The notes beneath the pieces were generated by a model that searched no databases, had not been told where the DNA came from, and saw only the letters and a program-made list of their open reading frames with translations. Position numbers and translations under genes: made by a program. Below, in pieces: positions 36,134 through 48,781 of a stretch of 64,000 nucleotides of DNA. Within the stretch, counting starts at the first letter, position 1. Every line of letters begins with the position of its first letter. The DNA is from Pseudomonas wayambapalatensis (lineage in GTDB: Bacteria > Pseudomonadota > Gammaproteobacteria > Pseudomonadales > Pseudomonadaceae), in contig CP077096.1 of NCBI GenBank assembly GCA_014268975.2, positions 1,696,501-1,760,500 on the forward strand, given 5' to 3'.

Positions 36134-36391
36134 GTGTTTTCGCGGGGGGGATGGCGGTCTGGACTTTCCGCTTCAGCGGCATCCTGCCCTATCTCCCACC
36201 CGCCAACCCTTTGTGATACCATTCGACAGTTTCCAAGGCCGCTCTTTTCCGCGGTCTTCATTGCGCAGATCCTGGGCACAACTCATTGATTTGTCGTATG
36301 TCGTCGCACTGTCGAACGCTGCGGCGACGAGCTTCGTTCGTCCACCGATGGATATGGCGAAGTTTCACCAGAAAAAGGAATCAGGCTTCTC

Positions 36392-39154
<2,763 letters not shown>

Positions 39155-39172
39155 GCAAGCGTAAACCCGAGC

Positions 39173-39197
39173 GGGGCGACCAAGGTCGCCCCGTTTG
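39173..39197 (+). terminator. Rho-independent terminator after gyrA
   Basis: A perfect 9-bp stem GGGGCGACC (39173-39181) / GGTCGCCCC (39184-39192) with an AA loop is followed by GTTTG. It is 18 bases after the gyrA stop. Confidence 0.75.
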
Positions 39198-39225
39198 ACT
39201 GATTAGCGACGGCAACGTCTGGTTT

Positions 39226-39303
39226 CTGTGGGAGCGGGCTTGCCCGCGAAGCAGGCGGTGCGATGTATGGCACCGGCTTCGCCGGTGTTCGCGGCTCCCA
39301 CAG
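39226..39303. repeat. REP/BIME-like element between gyrA and serC
   Basis: Outer arms CTGTGGGAGCGGGCTTGCCC (39226 on) and GCGGCTCCCACAG (ending 39303) pair, with an inner hairpin ACCGGCTTCGCCGGT. The core TTGCCCGCGAA repeats the REP motif at 21896 and 13464. Confidence 0.8.
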
Positions 39304-39356
39304 GATTACCGCTGAACCAGCTGGTTAGATTTTGTTCTATTAGAGCGAGAGTGGAT

Positions 39357-40442
39357 GTGAGCAAACGAGCCTTTAACTTCTGCGCAGGCCCTGCCGCGCT
39401 TCCCGACGCTGTCCTGCAGCGTGCTCAGGCCGAAATGCTGGACTGGCGCGGCAAGGGCTTGTCAGTGATGGAGATGAGCCACCGCAGCGATGACTACGTG
39501 GCGATCGCCGAAAAGGCCGAGCAAGACCTGCGTGACCTGCTGAGCATTCCCTCGAACTACAAGGTGCTGTTCCTGCAGGGTGGTGCCAGCCAGCAGTTCG
39601 CCGAGATCCCGCTGAACCTGCTGCCCGAAGGCGCCACGGCCGACTACATCGAGACCGGCATCTGGTCGAAGAAGGCTATCGAGGAAGGGCGCCGTTTCGG
39701 CAATATCAACGTCGCTGCCAGCGCCAAGCCTTACGATTACCTGGCCATTCCTGGCCAGAACGAGTGGAAGCTGACCCCAGGGGCTGCATACGTTCACTAC
39801 GCCTCCAACGAAACCATCGGCGGCCTGCAGTTCGACTGGGTGCCTGAAACTGGTGATGTTCCGCTGGTGGTCGACATGTCGTCCGACATCCTCTCGCGCC
39901 CGATCGACGTGTCGCAGTACGGCCTGATCTACGCCGGTGCGCAAAAGAACATCGGCCCGAGCGGCCTGGTGGTGGTCATCGTCCGCGAAGACCTGCTCGG
40001 TCGCGCGCGCAGCACCTGCCCGACCATGCTCGACTACAAGATCTCGGCCGATAATGGTTCGATGTACAACACCCCGGCCACCTACTCCTGGTATCTGTCG
40101 GGCCTGGTGTTCGAGTGGCTCAAGGAGCAGGGCGGCGTCGAGGCCATGGAGCAGCGCAACCGTGCGAAGAAAGACCGTCTGTACGGTTTCATCGACGCCA
40201 GCGAGTTCTACACCAACCCGATCAGCCACAATGCCCGCTCTTGGATGAACGTGCCGTTCCGCCTCGCCGACGAGCGCCTGGACAAGGCATTCCTCGCCGG
40301 TGCCGACGCCCGCGGCCTGCTCAATCTCAAGGGCCATCGTTCGGTCGGTGGCATGCGTGCCTCGATCTACAACGCGCTGGGGCTGGATGCGGTGGAAGCT
40401 CTGGTGGCCTACATGGCCGAATTCGAGAAGGAGCACGGCTGA
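39357..40442 (+). CDS. serC: Phosphoserine/phosphohydroxythreonine aminotransferase
   Basis: This 361-residue PLP aminotransferase serves serine and pyridoxal 5'-phosphate synthesis. The PLP lysine lies in YAGAQKNIGPSG; the start region SKRAFNFCAGPAALP is diagnostic. Start is GTG 39357; the frame opens earlier through the REP element but that is not coding. Stop and pheA start overlap as TGATG, so the two are coupled. Order serC-pheA-tyrA/aroA-cmk-rpsA is conserved in pseudomonads and links serine with aromatic amino acids. Confidence 0.96.
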   Translation: MSKRAFNFCAGPAALPDAVLQRAQAEMLDWRGKGLSVMEMSHRSDDYVAIAEKAEQDLRDLLSIPSNYKVLFLQGGASQQFAEIPLNLLPEGATADYIETGIWSKKAIEEGRRFGNINVAASAKPYDYLAIPGQNEWKLTPGAAYVHYASNETIGGLQFDWVPETGDVPLVVDMSSDILSRPIDVSQYGLIYAGAQKNIGPSGLVVVIVREDLLGRARSTCPTMLDYKISADNGSMYNTPATYSWYLSGLVFEWLKEQGGVEAMEQRNRAKKDRLYGFIDASEFYTNPISHNARSWMNVPFRLADERLDKAFLAGADARGLLNLKGHRSVGGMRASIYNALGLDAVEALVAYMAEFEKEHG

Positions 40443-41536
40443 TGTCCGAACAGGAACTCAAGGCCCTGCGCGTTCGCATTGACAGCCTCGACGAGAAAAT
40501 CCTCGAGCTGATCAGCGATCGCGCTCGCTGCGCCGAAGAAGTGGCGCGGGTCAAGACCGCGTCGCTCGCCGAAGGCGAAAAGCCGGTGTTCTACCGCCCC
40601 GAGCGTGAGGCCGCGGTGCTCAAGCGCGTCATGGAGCGCAACAAGGGGCCGCTGGGCAACGAAGAGATGGCGCGTCTGTTCCGCGAAATCATGTCGTCGT
40701 GCCTGGCTTTGGAAGAGCCGTTGAAGATTGCCTACCTCGGCCCCGAGGGCACCTTCACCCAGGCTGCGGCCATGAAGCATTTCGGTCATGCGGTGATCAG
40801 TCGTCCGATGGCGGCCATCGATGAAGTGTTCCGCGAAGTAGCGGCAGGCGCTGTCAACTTCGGCGTGGTGCCGGTGGAAAACTCCACCGAAGGCGCGGTG
40901 AGTCACACGCTCGACAGCTTCCTCGAGCACGACATGGTGATCTGTGGCGAGGTCGAGCTGCGTATCCACCACCACCTGCTGGTGGGCGAGAACACCAAGA
41001 CCGACAGCATCACCCGTATCTACTCGCACGCCCAGTCGCTGGCCCAGTGCCGCAAATGGCTGGACGCGCACTACCCGAACGTCGAGCGCGTGGCGGTCTC
41101 GAGCAATGCCGAGGCGGCCAAGCGGGTCAAGGGCGAGTGGAATTCGGCGGCGATCGCCGGTGACATGGCAGCCAATCTGTATGGTTTGACCCGTCTGGCC
41201 GAGAAGATCGAAGACCGTCCGGACAACTCCACGCGGTTCCTGATGATCGGTAACCAGGAAGTGCCGCCGACCGGCGACGACAAGACCTCGATCATCGTTT
41301 CGATGAGCAACAAGCCAGGCGCGCTGCATGAGCTGCTGGTGCCATTCCACGATAACGGCATCGACCTGACCCGCATCGAGACCCGCCCGTCGCGCAGCGG
41401 CAAGTGGACCTACGTGTTCTTCATCGACTTCGTCGGCCACCACCGCGATCCGCTGATCAAGGCGGTGCTGGAGAAGATCAGCCAGGAGGCCGTGGCGTTG
41501 AAGGTGCTGGGGTCTTATCCGAAGGCGGTGCTCTGA
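40442..41536 (+). CDS. pheA: Bifunctional chorismate mutase/prephenate dehydratase
   Basis: This 364-residue P-protein converts chorismate to phenylpyruvate. Domains: chorismate mutase (about 1-90; LRVRIDSLDEKILELISDRA), prephenate dehydratase (about 95-275; YLGPEGTFTQAAA and PVENSTEGAV), and ACT regulatory domain (about 280-360; SNKPGALHELL, RIETRPSRSG) for phenylalanine feedback. It starts within the serC stop (TGATG). A REP element, not hisC as in P. aeruginosa, occupies the gap to tyrA-aroA. Confidence 0.96.
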   Translation: MSEQELKALRVRIDSLDEKILELISDRARCAEEVARVKTASLAEGEKPVFYRPEREAAVLKRVMERNKGPLGNEEMARLFREIMSSCLALEEPLKIAYLGPEGTFTQAAAMKHFGHAVISRPMAAIDEVFREVAAGAVNFGVVPVENSTEGAVSHTLDSFLEHDMVICGEVELRIHHHLLVGENTKTDSITRIYSHAQSLAQCRKWLDAHYPNVERVAVSSNAEAAKRVKGEWNSAAIAGDMAANLYGLTRLAEKIEDRPDNSTRFLMIGNQEVPPTGDDKTSIIVSMSNKPGALHELLVPFHDNGIDLTRIETRPSRSGKWTYVFFIDFVGHHRDPLIKAVLEKISQEAVALKVLGSYPKAVL

Positions 41537-41554
41537 ATTTATTGTTGCCCGTGA

Positions 41555-41599
41555 GTGGGAGCGCTTTGCGCTCCATCGCGGGACCAGCCCGCTCCCACA
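41555..41599. repeat. REP-like element between pheA and tyrA-aroA
   Basis: Outer arms GTGGGAGCG (41555-41563) and CGCTCCCAC (41590-41598) enclose a small nested hairpin GGAGCGCTTTGCGCTCC (41558-41574). It shares the GTGGGAGCG flank of the REP at 39226. Confidence 0.75.
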
Positions 41600-41709
41600 G
41601 GTTTCACGCTGCCCGTGAGAGTGGCGTCGGACCTATAGTTCGGGTTCATCCTGCCCATCTGTAGGCTGTAATTTGGCACATGTTGCTGTTCTGAACAGGG
41701 TTCGCACTC

Positions 41710-43947
41710 GTGGTTAATGCTGTAAACAAACCCGCACCGCTCATCAATCGCCTGGTCGTCGTCGGCCTGGGTCTGATCGGTGGTTCCTTCGCCAAAGGCC
41801 TGCGTGAAAGCGGGCTGTGCCGTGAAGTGGTCGGTGTCGACCTGGATGCCCAGTCGCGCAAGCAGGCTGTCGCTCTTGGTGTGGTCGATCGCTGCGAAGA
41901 GGATCTGGCCGTTGCCTGTGTCGGTGCTGACGTGATCCAGCTGGCGGTGCCGATCCTGGCCATGGAAAAGGTTCTGGCTCGCCTGGCGTCGCTCGACCTG
42001 GGGGCTGCGGTGATCACCGATGTCGGCAGTGCCAAGGGCAATGTGGTGCGTGCTGCGCGGGCCGTGTTCGGCGAGCGTCTGGCGCGTTTCGTGCCCGGCC
42101 ATCCGATCGCAGGGTCCGAGCAGAGCGGTGTGGAGGCTTCCAATGCCGCGCTGTTCCGTCGTCACAAGGTGATCCTTACGCCGCTTGCCGAGACCGCCCC
42201 GGCAGCCCTGGCCCTGGTCGATCGCCTGTGGCGCGCGCTGGAGGCCGATGTCGAGCACATGCCGGTCGAGCGTCATGACGAAGTCCTGGCGGCCACCAGC
42301 CACCTTCCGCACCTGCTGGCGTTCGGCCTGGTGGATTCGCTGGCCAAACGCAATGAAAACCTCGACATCTTCCGGTACGCTGCGGGAGGGTTCCGCGATT
42401 TCACGAGAATCGCCGGCAGCGACCCGATCATGTGGCATGACATCTTCCTCGCCAACCGCGACGCTGTCCTGCGCACGCTGGATACATTTCGCAGCGATCT
42501 CGACGCCTTGCGCGACGCGGTCGATGCAGGGGACGGGCACCAGTTGCTGGGTGTATTCACCCGCGCTCGAGTCGCCCGCGAGCATTTCAGTAAAATCCTG
42601 GCCCGCCGGGCCTATGTGGACGCTATGAACGCCAACGACCTGATCTTCCTGGCCCAACCTGGTGGCCGCGTGTCCGGACGGATTCGCGTACCGGGCGACA
42701 AATCGATTTCCCACCGCTCGATCATGCTCGGCTCGCTGGCCGAGGGTACCACTGAAGTCGAAGGCTTCCTCGAGGGCGAAGATGCCCTGGCGACCTTGCA
42801 AGCCTTCCGCGACATGGGTGTGGTCATCGAGGGGCCGCACCACGGCCGCGTCACCATCCATGGTGTCGGCCTGCACGGCCTGAAGCCGCCACCTGGCCCG
42901 ATCTACCTGGGTAACTCCGGGACCTCGATGCGCCTGCTGTCGGGCCTGCTGGCCGCACAGCCGTTCGATGTGACCATGACCGGTGACGCTTCGCTGTCCA
43001 AGCGCCCGATGAACCGCGTGGCCAATCCGTTGCGCGAAATGGGAGCCGTGGTCGAGACCGGCCCCGAGGGGCGTCCTCCGCTGACCATTCGCGGTGGCCA
43101 GAAGCTCAAGGCGCTGAAGTACACCCTGCCGATGGCCAGTGCCCAGGTTAAGTCCTGCCTGCTGCTGGCCGGCCTGTACGCCGAAGGCACTACCACCGTC
43201 ACCGAGCCGGCGCCGACCCGCGATCACACCGAGCGCATGCTGCGTGGCTTCGGTTACAGCGTGCAGAGCAATGGCCCTGTCGCTTCGCTGCAGTCCGGCG
43301 GCAAGCTGACCGCTACTCGGATCGAAGTGCCGGCCGATATCTCGTCCTCGGCCTTCTTCCTGGTCGCAGCGTCCATCGCCGAAGGTTCGGAGCTGGTGCT
43401 GGAGCACGTCGGCATCAACCCGACCCGCACCGGCGTGATCGACATCCTGCGTCTGATGGGCGGCGACATCACCCTGGAGAACCAGCGTGAAGTCGGCGGC
43501 GAGCCTGTTGCCGACCTGCGCGTGCGTGGGGCGAAGCTCAAGGGTATCGAGATTCCGGAAGACCTGGTGCCGCTGGCCATCGACGAATTCCCGGTGCTGT
43601 TCGTCGCGGCCGCCTGCGCCGAGGGGCGCACCGTGCTGCGTGGTGCCGAGGAGCTGCGGGTCAAGGAGTCGGACCGTATCCAGGTCATGGCCGATGGCCT
43701 GATCGCCCTGGGCGTCAAGTGCGAGCCGACCCCGGACGGCATCATCATCGATGGCGGCCAGATCGGCGGCGGTGAGGTCCATGGTCACGGTGATCACCGT
43801 ATCTCCATGGCGTTCAGCATTGCCTCGCTGCGTGCCAGTGCGCCGATCCGCATTCACGACTGCGCCAACGTCGCCACCTCCTTCCCCAACTTCCTGGCGC
43901 TTTGCGCCGAAGTCGGCATTCGCGTGGCGCAAGAGGGCAAGTCGTGA
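41710..43947 (+). CDS. tyrA-aroA: Prephenate/cyclohexadienyl dehydrogenase fused to EPSP synthase
   Basis: This 745-residue fusion covers two aromatic-pathway steps. The N-terminal ~300 residues are a TyrA-type dehydrogenase ([28 protein letters not shown]); the C-terminal ~435 are 5-enolpyruvylshikimate-3-phosphate synthase ([31 protein letters not shown]; late [10 protein letters not shown]). Fusion is normal in pseudomonads. Start GTG 41710 overlaps no other gene; its stop overlaps cmk as GTGA. The EPSP part carries no obvious truncation. Confidence 0.95.
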   Translation: MVNAVNKPAPLINRLVVVGLGLIGGSFAKGLRESGLCREVVGVDLDAQSRKQAVALGVVDRCEEDLAVACVGADVIQLAVPILAMEKVLARLASLDLGAAVITDVGSAKGNVVRAARAVFGERLARFVPGHPIAGSEQSGVEASNAALFRRHKVILTPLAETAPAALALVDRLWRALEADVEHMPVERHDEVLAATSHLPHLLAFGLVDSLAKRNENLDIFRYAAGGFRDFTRIAGSDPIMWHDIFLANRDAVLRTLDTFRSDLDALRDAVDAGDGHQLLGVFTRARVAREHFSKILARRAYVDAMNANDLIFLAQPGGRVSGRIRVPGDKSISHRSIMLGSLAEGTTEVEGFLEGEDALATLQAFRDMGVVIEGPHHGRVTIHGVGLHGLKPPPGPIYLGNSGTSMRLLSGLLAAQPFDVTMTGDASLSKRPMNRVANPLREMGAVVETGPEGRPPLTIRGGQKLKALKYTLPMASAQVKSCLLLAGLYAEGTTTVTEPAPTRDHTERMLRGFGYSVQSNGPVASLQSGGKLTATRIEVPADISSSAFFLVAASIAEGSELVLEHVGINPTRTGVIDILRLMGGDITLENQREVGGEPVADLRVRGAKLKGIEIPEDLVPLAIDEFPVLFVAAACAEGRTVLRGAEELRVKESDRIQVMADGLIALGVKCEPTPDGIIIDGGQIGGGEVHGHGDHRISMAFSIASLRASAPIRIHDCANVATSFPNFLALCAEVGIRVAQEGKS

Positions 43948-44630
43948 ATTCGCAGGCGCCGGTCATCACCATCGACGGGCCAAGCGGCTCGGGCAAGGGC
44001 ACGGTCGCTGGCCTGCTGGCACGCGAGCTTGGCTGGCGGCTGCTGGACTCCGGAGCGCTGTATCGCCTGCTGGCGTTCAATGCCTCGAACCATGGTGTCG
44101 ACCTGACCAACGAAGAGTTGCTCAAGGCGCTTGCCGCTCATCTGGACGTGCAGTTCATCGCTGCCGAGCCGGGCAAGCTGCAGCAGATCATTCTCGAGGG
44201 CGAGGATGTCAGCAATGTCATCCGTACCGAAACGGTAGGGGCGGGCGCCTCGATGGTCGCTTCTCTGCCAGCGGTGCGCGAGGCACTGCTGCAGCGTCAG
44301 CGTGCCTTCCGTGAGGCGCCGGGGCTGATCGCCGACGGTCGCGACATGGGGACCGTGGTGTTTCCCGATGCGCCACTGAAGGTGTTTCTCACCGCCAGTG
44401 CCGAGGAACGCGCCCGCCGCCGTTACCTGCAGTTGAAGGGCAAAGGCGAAGATGTTAGTCTGTCGAGTCTGCTAGATGAGATTCGTGCGCGCGATGAGCG
44501 CGACACCCAGCGCGCAGTGGCCCCGCTCAAGCCGGCGGCCGATGCAATACAGCTGGACTCTACCGAGTTGTCCATCGAGCAGGTGCTGCAACGGATCAGA
44601 AGCGAGCTCGCATTGCGCGACCTGCTCTGA
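43944..44630 (+). CDS. cmk: Cytidylate kinase
   Basis: This 228-residue (d)CMP kinase has P-loop [15 protein letters not shown], the CMP-binding DSGALYR, and the lid [14 protein letters not shown]. Start is GTG 43944, overlapping the tyrA-aroA stop by 4 bases; a longer upstream frame lies inside aroA. cmk-rpsA order is nearly universal in gammaproteobacteria. Confidence 0.96.
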   Translation: MNSQAPVITIDGPSGSGKGTVAGLLARELGWRLLDSGALYRLLAFNASNHGVDLTNEELLKALAAHLDVQFIAAEPGKLQQIILEGEDVSNVIRTETVGAGASMVASLPAVREALLQRQRAFREAPGLIADGRDMGTVVFPDAPLKVFLTASAEERARRRYLQLKGKGEDVSLSSLLDEIRARDERDTQRAVAPLKPAADAIQLDSTELSIEQVLQRIRSELALRDLL

Positions 44631-44636
44631 TCGCCA

Positions 44637-44736
44637 GGAAAGCAGGCAGGGGCACCAGTCAACGTCCTGCCCGCTTTCCTTTACTTAAACGAAACCCACA
44701 TTGTCTGGAATGTGGCGATGGGCGTCTGTCTCGCCC
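44637..44736 (+). promoter_or_regulatory. Structured rpsA leader (three hairpins)
   Basis: Between cmk and rpsA three stems can form: GGAAAGCAGGCAGG (44637-44650) with CCTGCCCGCTTTCC (about 44666-44679); CCACATT (44696-44702) with AATGTGG (44709-44715); and GGGCG (44720-44724) with CGCCC (44732-44736). The first may be a terminator for cmk. A short GGA, not a full Shine-Dalgarno, precedes ATG 44755. In E. coli, S1 represses its own translation through a hairpin leader lacking a strong Shine-Dalgarno; similar control is inferred here. Confidence 0.5.
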
Positions 44737-44754
44737 GAATTTACAGGAATTAAA

Positions 44755-46434
44755 ATGAGCGAAAGCTTTGCAGAACTCTTTGAAGAAAGCCTGAAAACCC
44801 TCAATCTTCAGCCGGGCGCAATCATCACCGGTATCGTTGTCGACATCGACGGCGACTGGGTTACCGTTCACGCTGGCCTGAAGTCCGAGGGCGTCATCCC
44901 GCTCGAGCAGTTCTACAACGAAGCTGGCGAGCTGACCATCAAGGTCGGTGACGAAGTTCACGTTGCGCTGGACGCGGTCGAAGACGGCTTTGGCGAAACC
45001 AAGCTGTCCCGTGAAAAAGCCAAGCGCGCCGAGTGCTGGATTGTTCTGGAAGCTGCTTTCGCTGCCGAAGAAGTGGTCAAGGGCGTTATCAACGGTAAGG
45101 TTAAGGGCGGCTTCACTGTCGACGTTAACGGCATCCGTGCGTTCCTGCCGGGCTCCCTGGTTGATGTCCGCCCAGTGCGCGACACCACCCACCTGGAAGG
45201 CAAAGAGCTGGAATTCAAGGTCATCAAGCTGGACCAGAAGCGCAACAACGTTGTCGTTTCCCGTCGCAGCGTGCTGGAAGCCGAGAACAGCGCCGAGCGC
45301 GAAGCCCTGCTGGAAACCCTGCAGGAAGGCCAACAGGTCAAAGGTATCGTCAAGAACCTCACCGACTACGGCGCCTTCGTGGACCTGGGCGGCATCGACG
45401 GCCTGCTGCACATCACCGACATGGCCTGGAAGCGCATCAAGCACCCGTCCGAAATCGTCAACGTTGGTGACGAAGTCGACGTTCGCGTTCTGAAGTTCGA
45501 CCGTGAGCGCAACCGCGTTTCGCTGGGTCTGAAGCAGATGGGCGAAGATCCGTGGGTTGCTATCACTTCCCGCTACCCAGAAGGTACTCGTGTTACCGCT
45601 CGCGTCACCAACCTGACCGACTACGGCTGCTTCGCCGAGCTGGAAGAGGGTGTCGAAGGCCTGGTACACGTTTCCGAAATGGACTGGACCAACAAGAACA
45701 TCCACCCGTCGAAAGTCGTTCAGGTTGGCGACGAAGTGGAAGTCATGGTTCTGGACATCGACGAAGAGCGTCGTCGTATCTCCCTGGGTATCAAGCAGTG
45801 CAAATCCAACCCATGGGAAGACTTCTCCGGCCAGTTCAACAAGGGTGACAAGATCACCGGTACCATCAAGTCGATCACCGACTTCGGTATCTTCATCGGC
45901 CTGGACGGTGGCATCGACGGTCTGGTTCACCTGTCCGACATCTCCTGGAACGAAACCGGCGAAGAAGCCGTGCGTCGTTTCAAGAAGGGCGACGAGCTGG
46001 AAACCGTCATCCTGTCGGTTGACCCAGAGCGCGAGCGTATCTCCCTGGGCATCAAGCAGCTGGAAGACGATCCGTTCTCCAACTTCGTTGCTGTCAACGA
46101 CAAGGGTGCAATCGTCAAGGGCATCGTGAAGGAAGTTGACGCCAAGGGCGCCATCGTCACTCTGGCCGACGACATCGAAGCTACTCTGAAAGCTTCCGAA
46201 ATCAGCCGTGACCGCGTTGAAGACGCGCGTAACGTCCTGAAGGAAGGCGAAGAGATCGAAGCCAAGATCATCAGCGTTGACCGCAAGTCCCGCGTCATCA
46301 GCCTGTCCATCAAGTCGAAGGACGATGCTGAAGAGCGCGAAGCTATCCAGAGCCTGAAAAACACCGCTCCGGAAGCTGCTGCCGACACCACCATGGCTGC
46401 GCTGCTGCGCGAAGCAATGGCCAAGCAGAACTGA
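44755..46434 (+). CDS. rpsA: 30S ribosomal protein S1
   Basis: This 559-residue protein has six S1/OB-fold repeats, two for ribosome binding and four for mRNA binding. Repeats are visible as [28 protein letters not shown], then [22 protein letters not shown] and [22 protein letters not shown]. Length matches the E. coli protein (557). Codons are strongly biased, as for a highly expressed gene. The ATG follows an unusually weak GGA ribosome-binding site and a structured leader. Confidence 0.97.
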   Translation: MSESFAELFEESLKTLNLQPGAIITGIVVDIDGDWVTVHAGLKSEGVIPLEQFYNEAGELTIKVGDEVHVALDAVEDGFGETKLSREKAKRAECWIVLEAAFAAEEVVKGVINGKVKGGFTVDVNGIRAFLPGSLVDVRPVRDTTHLEGKELEFKVIKLDQKRNNVVVSRRSVLEAENSAEREALLETLQEGQQVKGIVKNLTDYGAFVDLGGIDGLLHITDMAWKRIKHPSEIVNVGDEVDVRVLKFDRERNRVSLGLKQMGEDPWVAITSRYPEGTRVTARVTNLTDYGCFAELEEGVEGLVHVSEMDWTNKNIHPSKVVQVGDEVEVMVLDIDEERRRISLGIKQCKSNPWEDFSGQFNKGDKITGTIKSITDFGIFIGLDGGIDGLVHLSDISWNETGEEAVRRFKKGDELETVILSVDPERERISLGIKQLEDDPFSNFVAVNDKGAIVKGIVKEVDAKGAIVTLADDIEATLKASEISRDRVEDARNVLKEGEEIEAKIISVDRKSRVISLSIKSKDDAEEREAIQSLKNTAPEAAADTTMAALLREAMAKQN

Positions 46435-46450
46435 GTTCTGTTTGATCGGT

Positions 46451-46484
46451 AAAAAAGGGCGACCCTCGGGTCGCCCTTTTTTAT
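46451..46484 (+). terminator. Rho-independent terminator after rpsA
   Basis: AAAAAAGGGCGACC (46451 on) pairs with GGTCGCCCTTTTTT, forming a long stem with a 3- to 4-nt loop and ending in a T-run 16 bases past the rpsA stop. The symmetric A- and T-runs are textbook. Confidence 0.9.
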
Positions 46485-46674
46485 GCCTTTGATTTCTCTC
46501 CCTTCCCCAGAGCCTTGCCGCTGCGGCGTTCCTGTCGGTGTTGGCCTAGGGTTAGTGTCATGTGCAGATCTTGAATTTTTTTATCAAGTCAAGATCCACC
46601 CTGTTCAAATCCATCCAAGCGTGCTACAAACTGGTTAAGCAATGATCTAGCTGCTTGATAACGAAGGGAAAAAT

Positions 46675-46968
46675 ATGACGAAGTCGGAGCTGATCGAACG
46701 TATTGTCACCCATCAGGGGTTGCTCTCATCCAAGGATGTAGAGTTGGCCATCAAGACCATGCTTGAACAGATGTCCCAATGCCTGGCGACCGGAGATCGC
46801 ATCGAGATCCGTGGCTTTGGCAGTTTTTCCCTGCATTATCGTGCGCCTCGGGTTGGGCGTAATCCCAAGACCGGGCAGTCTGTGAGTCTTGAGGGTAAGT
46901 ATGTGCCGCATTTCAAGCCGGGGAAGGAGCTGCGGGATCGGGTCAATGAAGAAGAGCAGGACCTCTGA
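46675..46968 (+). CDS. ihfB: Integration host factor subunit beta
   Basis: This 97-residue DNA-bending histone-like protein has [10 protein letters not shown] start, [28 protein letters not shown] with the beta-arm and RNPKTG tip, and [10 protein letters not shown] end. It forms the IHF heterodimer with HimA. The upstream 190 bases contain an A/T-rich stretch that may hold its promoter. lapA follows after 19 bases. In P. aeruginosa the O-antigen locus likewise begins just after this gene. Confidence 0.97.
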   Translation: MTKSELIERIVTHQGLLSSKDVELAIKTMLEQMSQCLATGDRIEIRGFGSFSLHYRAPRVGRNPKTGQSVSLEGKYVPHFKPGKELRDRVNEEEQDL

Positions 46969-46987
46969 ATAATTGAGGATCAGTCCA

Positions 46988-47230
46988 ATGCGTAATTTCA
47001 AGCGCGTCCTTGCTGCGTTGTTTACCCTGCTGCTGGCGGCTGTAGTGCTGTTTTTCGTTCTGGAAAATCAGCAGTCGGTCTCTCTGGTGGTCTTTGGCTG
47101 GGCTGCGCCCGCAATGCCAATATCCGTGATAGTGCTGTTCGCACTGGTTGCTGGCTTGGTTGTGGGGCCCTTGCTGGGGTTATATGGTTTATTGCGTAAT
47201 CGACGTCGCCTCCGCTCTTCAGCAGCCTGA
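46988..47230 (+). CDS. lapA: LapA family (DUF1049) inner-membrane protein
   Basis: This 80-residue protein has two membrane helices (about 7-26 and 44-66) and a short basic C-terminus (NRRRLRSS). N-Q-x-V in ENQQSVSLVVFGW and PISVIVLFALVAGLVVG match DUF1049/LapA. In E. coli LapA acts with LapB in lipopolysaccharide assembly control; no lapB-like gene is adjacent here. ATG 46988 has GAGGAT upstream and is preferred to the TTG at 46973. Confidence 0.85.
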   Translation: MRNFKRVLAALFTLLLAAVVLFFVLENQQSVSLVVFGWAAPAMPISVIVLFALVAGLVVGPLLGLYGLLRNRRRLRSSAA

Positions 47231-47594
47231 CGGCTGGTGGCGGTGTCATCCAATCGGCCTGGGCTCCTGCCCCGGGCCTGCAGCATTGTCTCGGCGCTTG
47301 CTGAATTGATCGTTGAATCATACAGTTAGCAAAAAAATCAGCTACATTCAGCGCGGTGTGATGCCGATGTCGGACTGAGTGTAAGTGGTTGATCGTTTCT
47401 ATGAGCCTCTTCGAGCTTCGCGGCGTGTTGCGTTGCGGGCGGTGGCCATCTTCACGCTAGCGGCGCCAAGCCTGGCAACTTTATCTGTCGAATGATACCT
47501 GGGCACTCTGGTGATAGTTGGCATGAGCTGTCGACGGCTCGCGGCAGGAAAAGGGCATCAATGCCCATACAAGGAAAGCATCGCAGGATTTGTT
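47231..47594. other. Intergenic region before the O-antigen locus
   Basis: This stretch of 364 bases between lapA and the first glycosyltransferase has no recognised gene. A 36-codon GTG frame (47385-47495, starting VVDRFYEPLRASRR, with a short hydrophobic stretch FTLAAPSLATL) begins directly after an in-frame TAA; it may be spurious or a remnant. No JUMPstart/ops element was found. The locus promoter presumably lies here. Confidence 0.5.
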
Positions 47595-48752
47595 ATGAAG
47601 CTGCTCTACGTCATAGTTTCTATGGGCCTTGGTGGCGCCGAGCAGCACCTGCTGCGCGTTTCGAGCGCTTTGCATAGAAGAGGTTTCGAGCCAGAGATAT
47701 TTGTGATTTTGCCTGGTGGGCCTCTGACCTCGGCTTTCGTTGAGGCTGGGGTCCCTGTTCATGGTGCGCATTTACCTGGCTGGCTTGCGCGATTACTGCG
47801 CGACAGGCGTTTGATCGCAGGTTTCGGGTTGTTTTTTTCTGCTTTTGCATTGTTGCGGTTGTACTGGCGCTTGCGTCCGCGCATCGTGCACTTCTTTCTA
47901 CCTGCGGCCTACCTTGTGGGCGGCTTGGTATCGCTCTTCGGGCCCAGGATGCGGCGCATCATGAGCCGACGCAGTCTTAATTTGTATCAGGCCAAGCACG
48001 CCTCATCGCGTGCAATGGAGCATTGGCTGCACAGCAGAATGACATTTATAAGTGGCAACTCCCAGGCAGTGGTGAATGATTTGCTTGGTGAGGGAGTCGA
48101 ACGGGAGCGTCTGAGGCTTATCTACAACGGCGTCAATGTTGATCGATTCAATGATGTCCGGTCACGTGAGTATGTGCGCGCTGGGCTAGGTGTGTCGGGT
48201 GATACTCTGGTATTCGCCATCGTGGCCAACTTGTTGCCCTACAAGGGGCACGCTGATCTGATCCAGGCTTTCAGCCTTGTCCGGGCGCAAATGCCGGGGC
48301 CTTGGGTCTGCCTGTGTATAGGGCGCGACGATGGCATTGGTGATGCCCTGCGAGCACAGGCGGAGGCGGCGGGGGTTGCGAGTAATCTGCTTTTTCTGGG
48401 TTCTCGTCAGGATGTGCCTGATCTGCTTTGTGCGGCTGATATCGGTATCCTCTGCTCTCACGAGGAAGGTTTCTCCAACGCGATACTTGAAGGTATGGCA
48501 GCTGCGCTCCCCATGGTTGTGACGCGTGTCGGTGGTAATGCCGAGGTTGTGCTTGATGGGGAGACTGGGCTTGTGGTCGCGCCTCAGGCGCCGGACGAGC
48601 TGGGGCAGGCCTTGCTTGCAGTCGCGCTCGATCCGATGCGCAAGGAGAAGGGGCTTCTCGGTCGTAGCCGAGTGGAGTCGGTCTTTTCCATGGAGGCGTG
48701 CCTGCAGGCTTATGAGGATCTGTATCGCGATTGCGATCGGCGGACCGTTTAA
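47595..48752 (+). CDS. Glycosyltransferase family 4 protein
   Basis: This 385-residue cytoplasmic GT-B glycosyltransferase has an N-terminal GGAEQHLLR motif, a central VANLLPYKGHADLIQAF, and the nucleotide-sugar EX7E motif EEGFSNAILE followed by PMVVTRVGGNAE. It probably adds one sugar of the O-unit onto undecaprenyl-PP-linked acceptor. The open frame starts earlier (47511), but ATG 47595 gives the correct domain start. It is the first gene of the AT-richer surface-polysaccharide block and is followed by the asnB-like gene after 29 bases. Confidence 0.85.
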   Translation: MKLLYVIVSMGLGGAEQHLLRVSSALHRRGFEPEIFVILPGGPLTSAFVEAGVPVHGAHLPGWLARLLRDRRLIAGFGLFFSAFALLRLYWRLRPRIVHFFLPAAYLVGGLVSLFGPRMRRIMSRRSLNLYQAKHASSRAMEHWLHSRMTFISGNSQAVVNDLLGEGVERERLRLIYNGVNVDRFNDVRSREYVRAGLGVSGDTLVFAIVANLLPYKGHADLIQAFSLVRAQMPGPWVCLCIGRDDGIGDALRAQAEAAGVASNLLFLGSRQDVPDLLCAADIGILCSHEEGFSNAILEGMAAALPMVVTRVGGNAEVVLDGETGLVVAPQAPDELGQALLAVALDPMRKEKGLLGRSRVESVFSMEACLQAYEDLYRDCDRRTV

Positions 48753-48781
48753 ATTCTCCAACTACTGACGCGATAAATCTC

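Noticed and set aside
41539..43932. 797-codon minus-strand open frame
   Set aside because: Antisense of the tyrA-aroA fusion; low-complexity shadow translation without recognisable domains.
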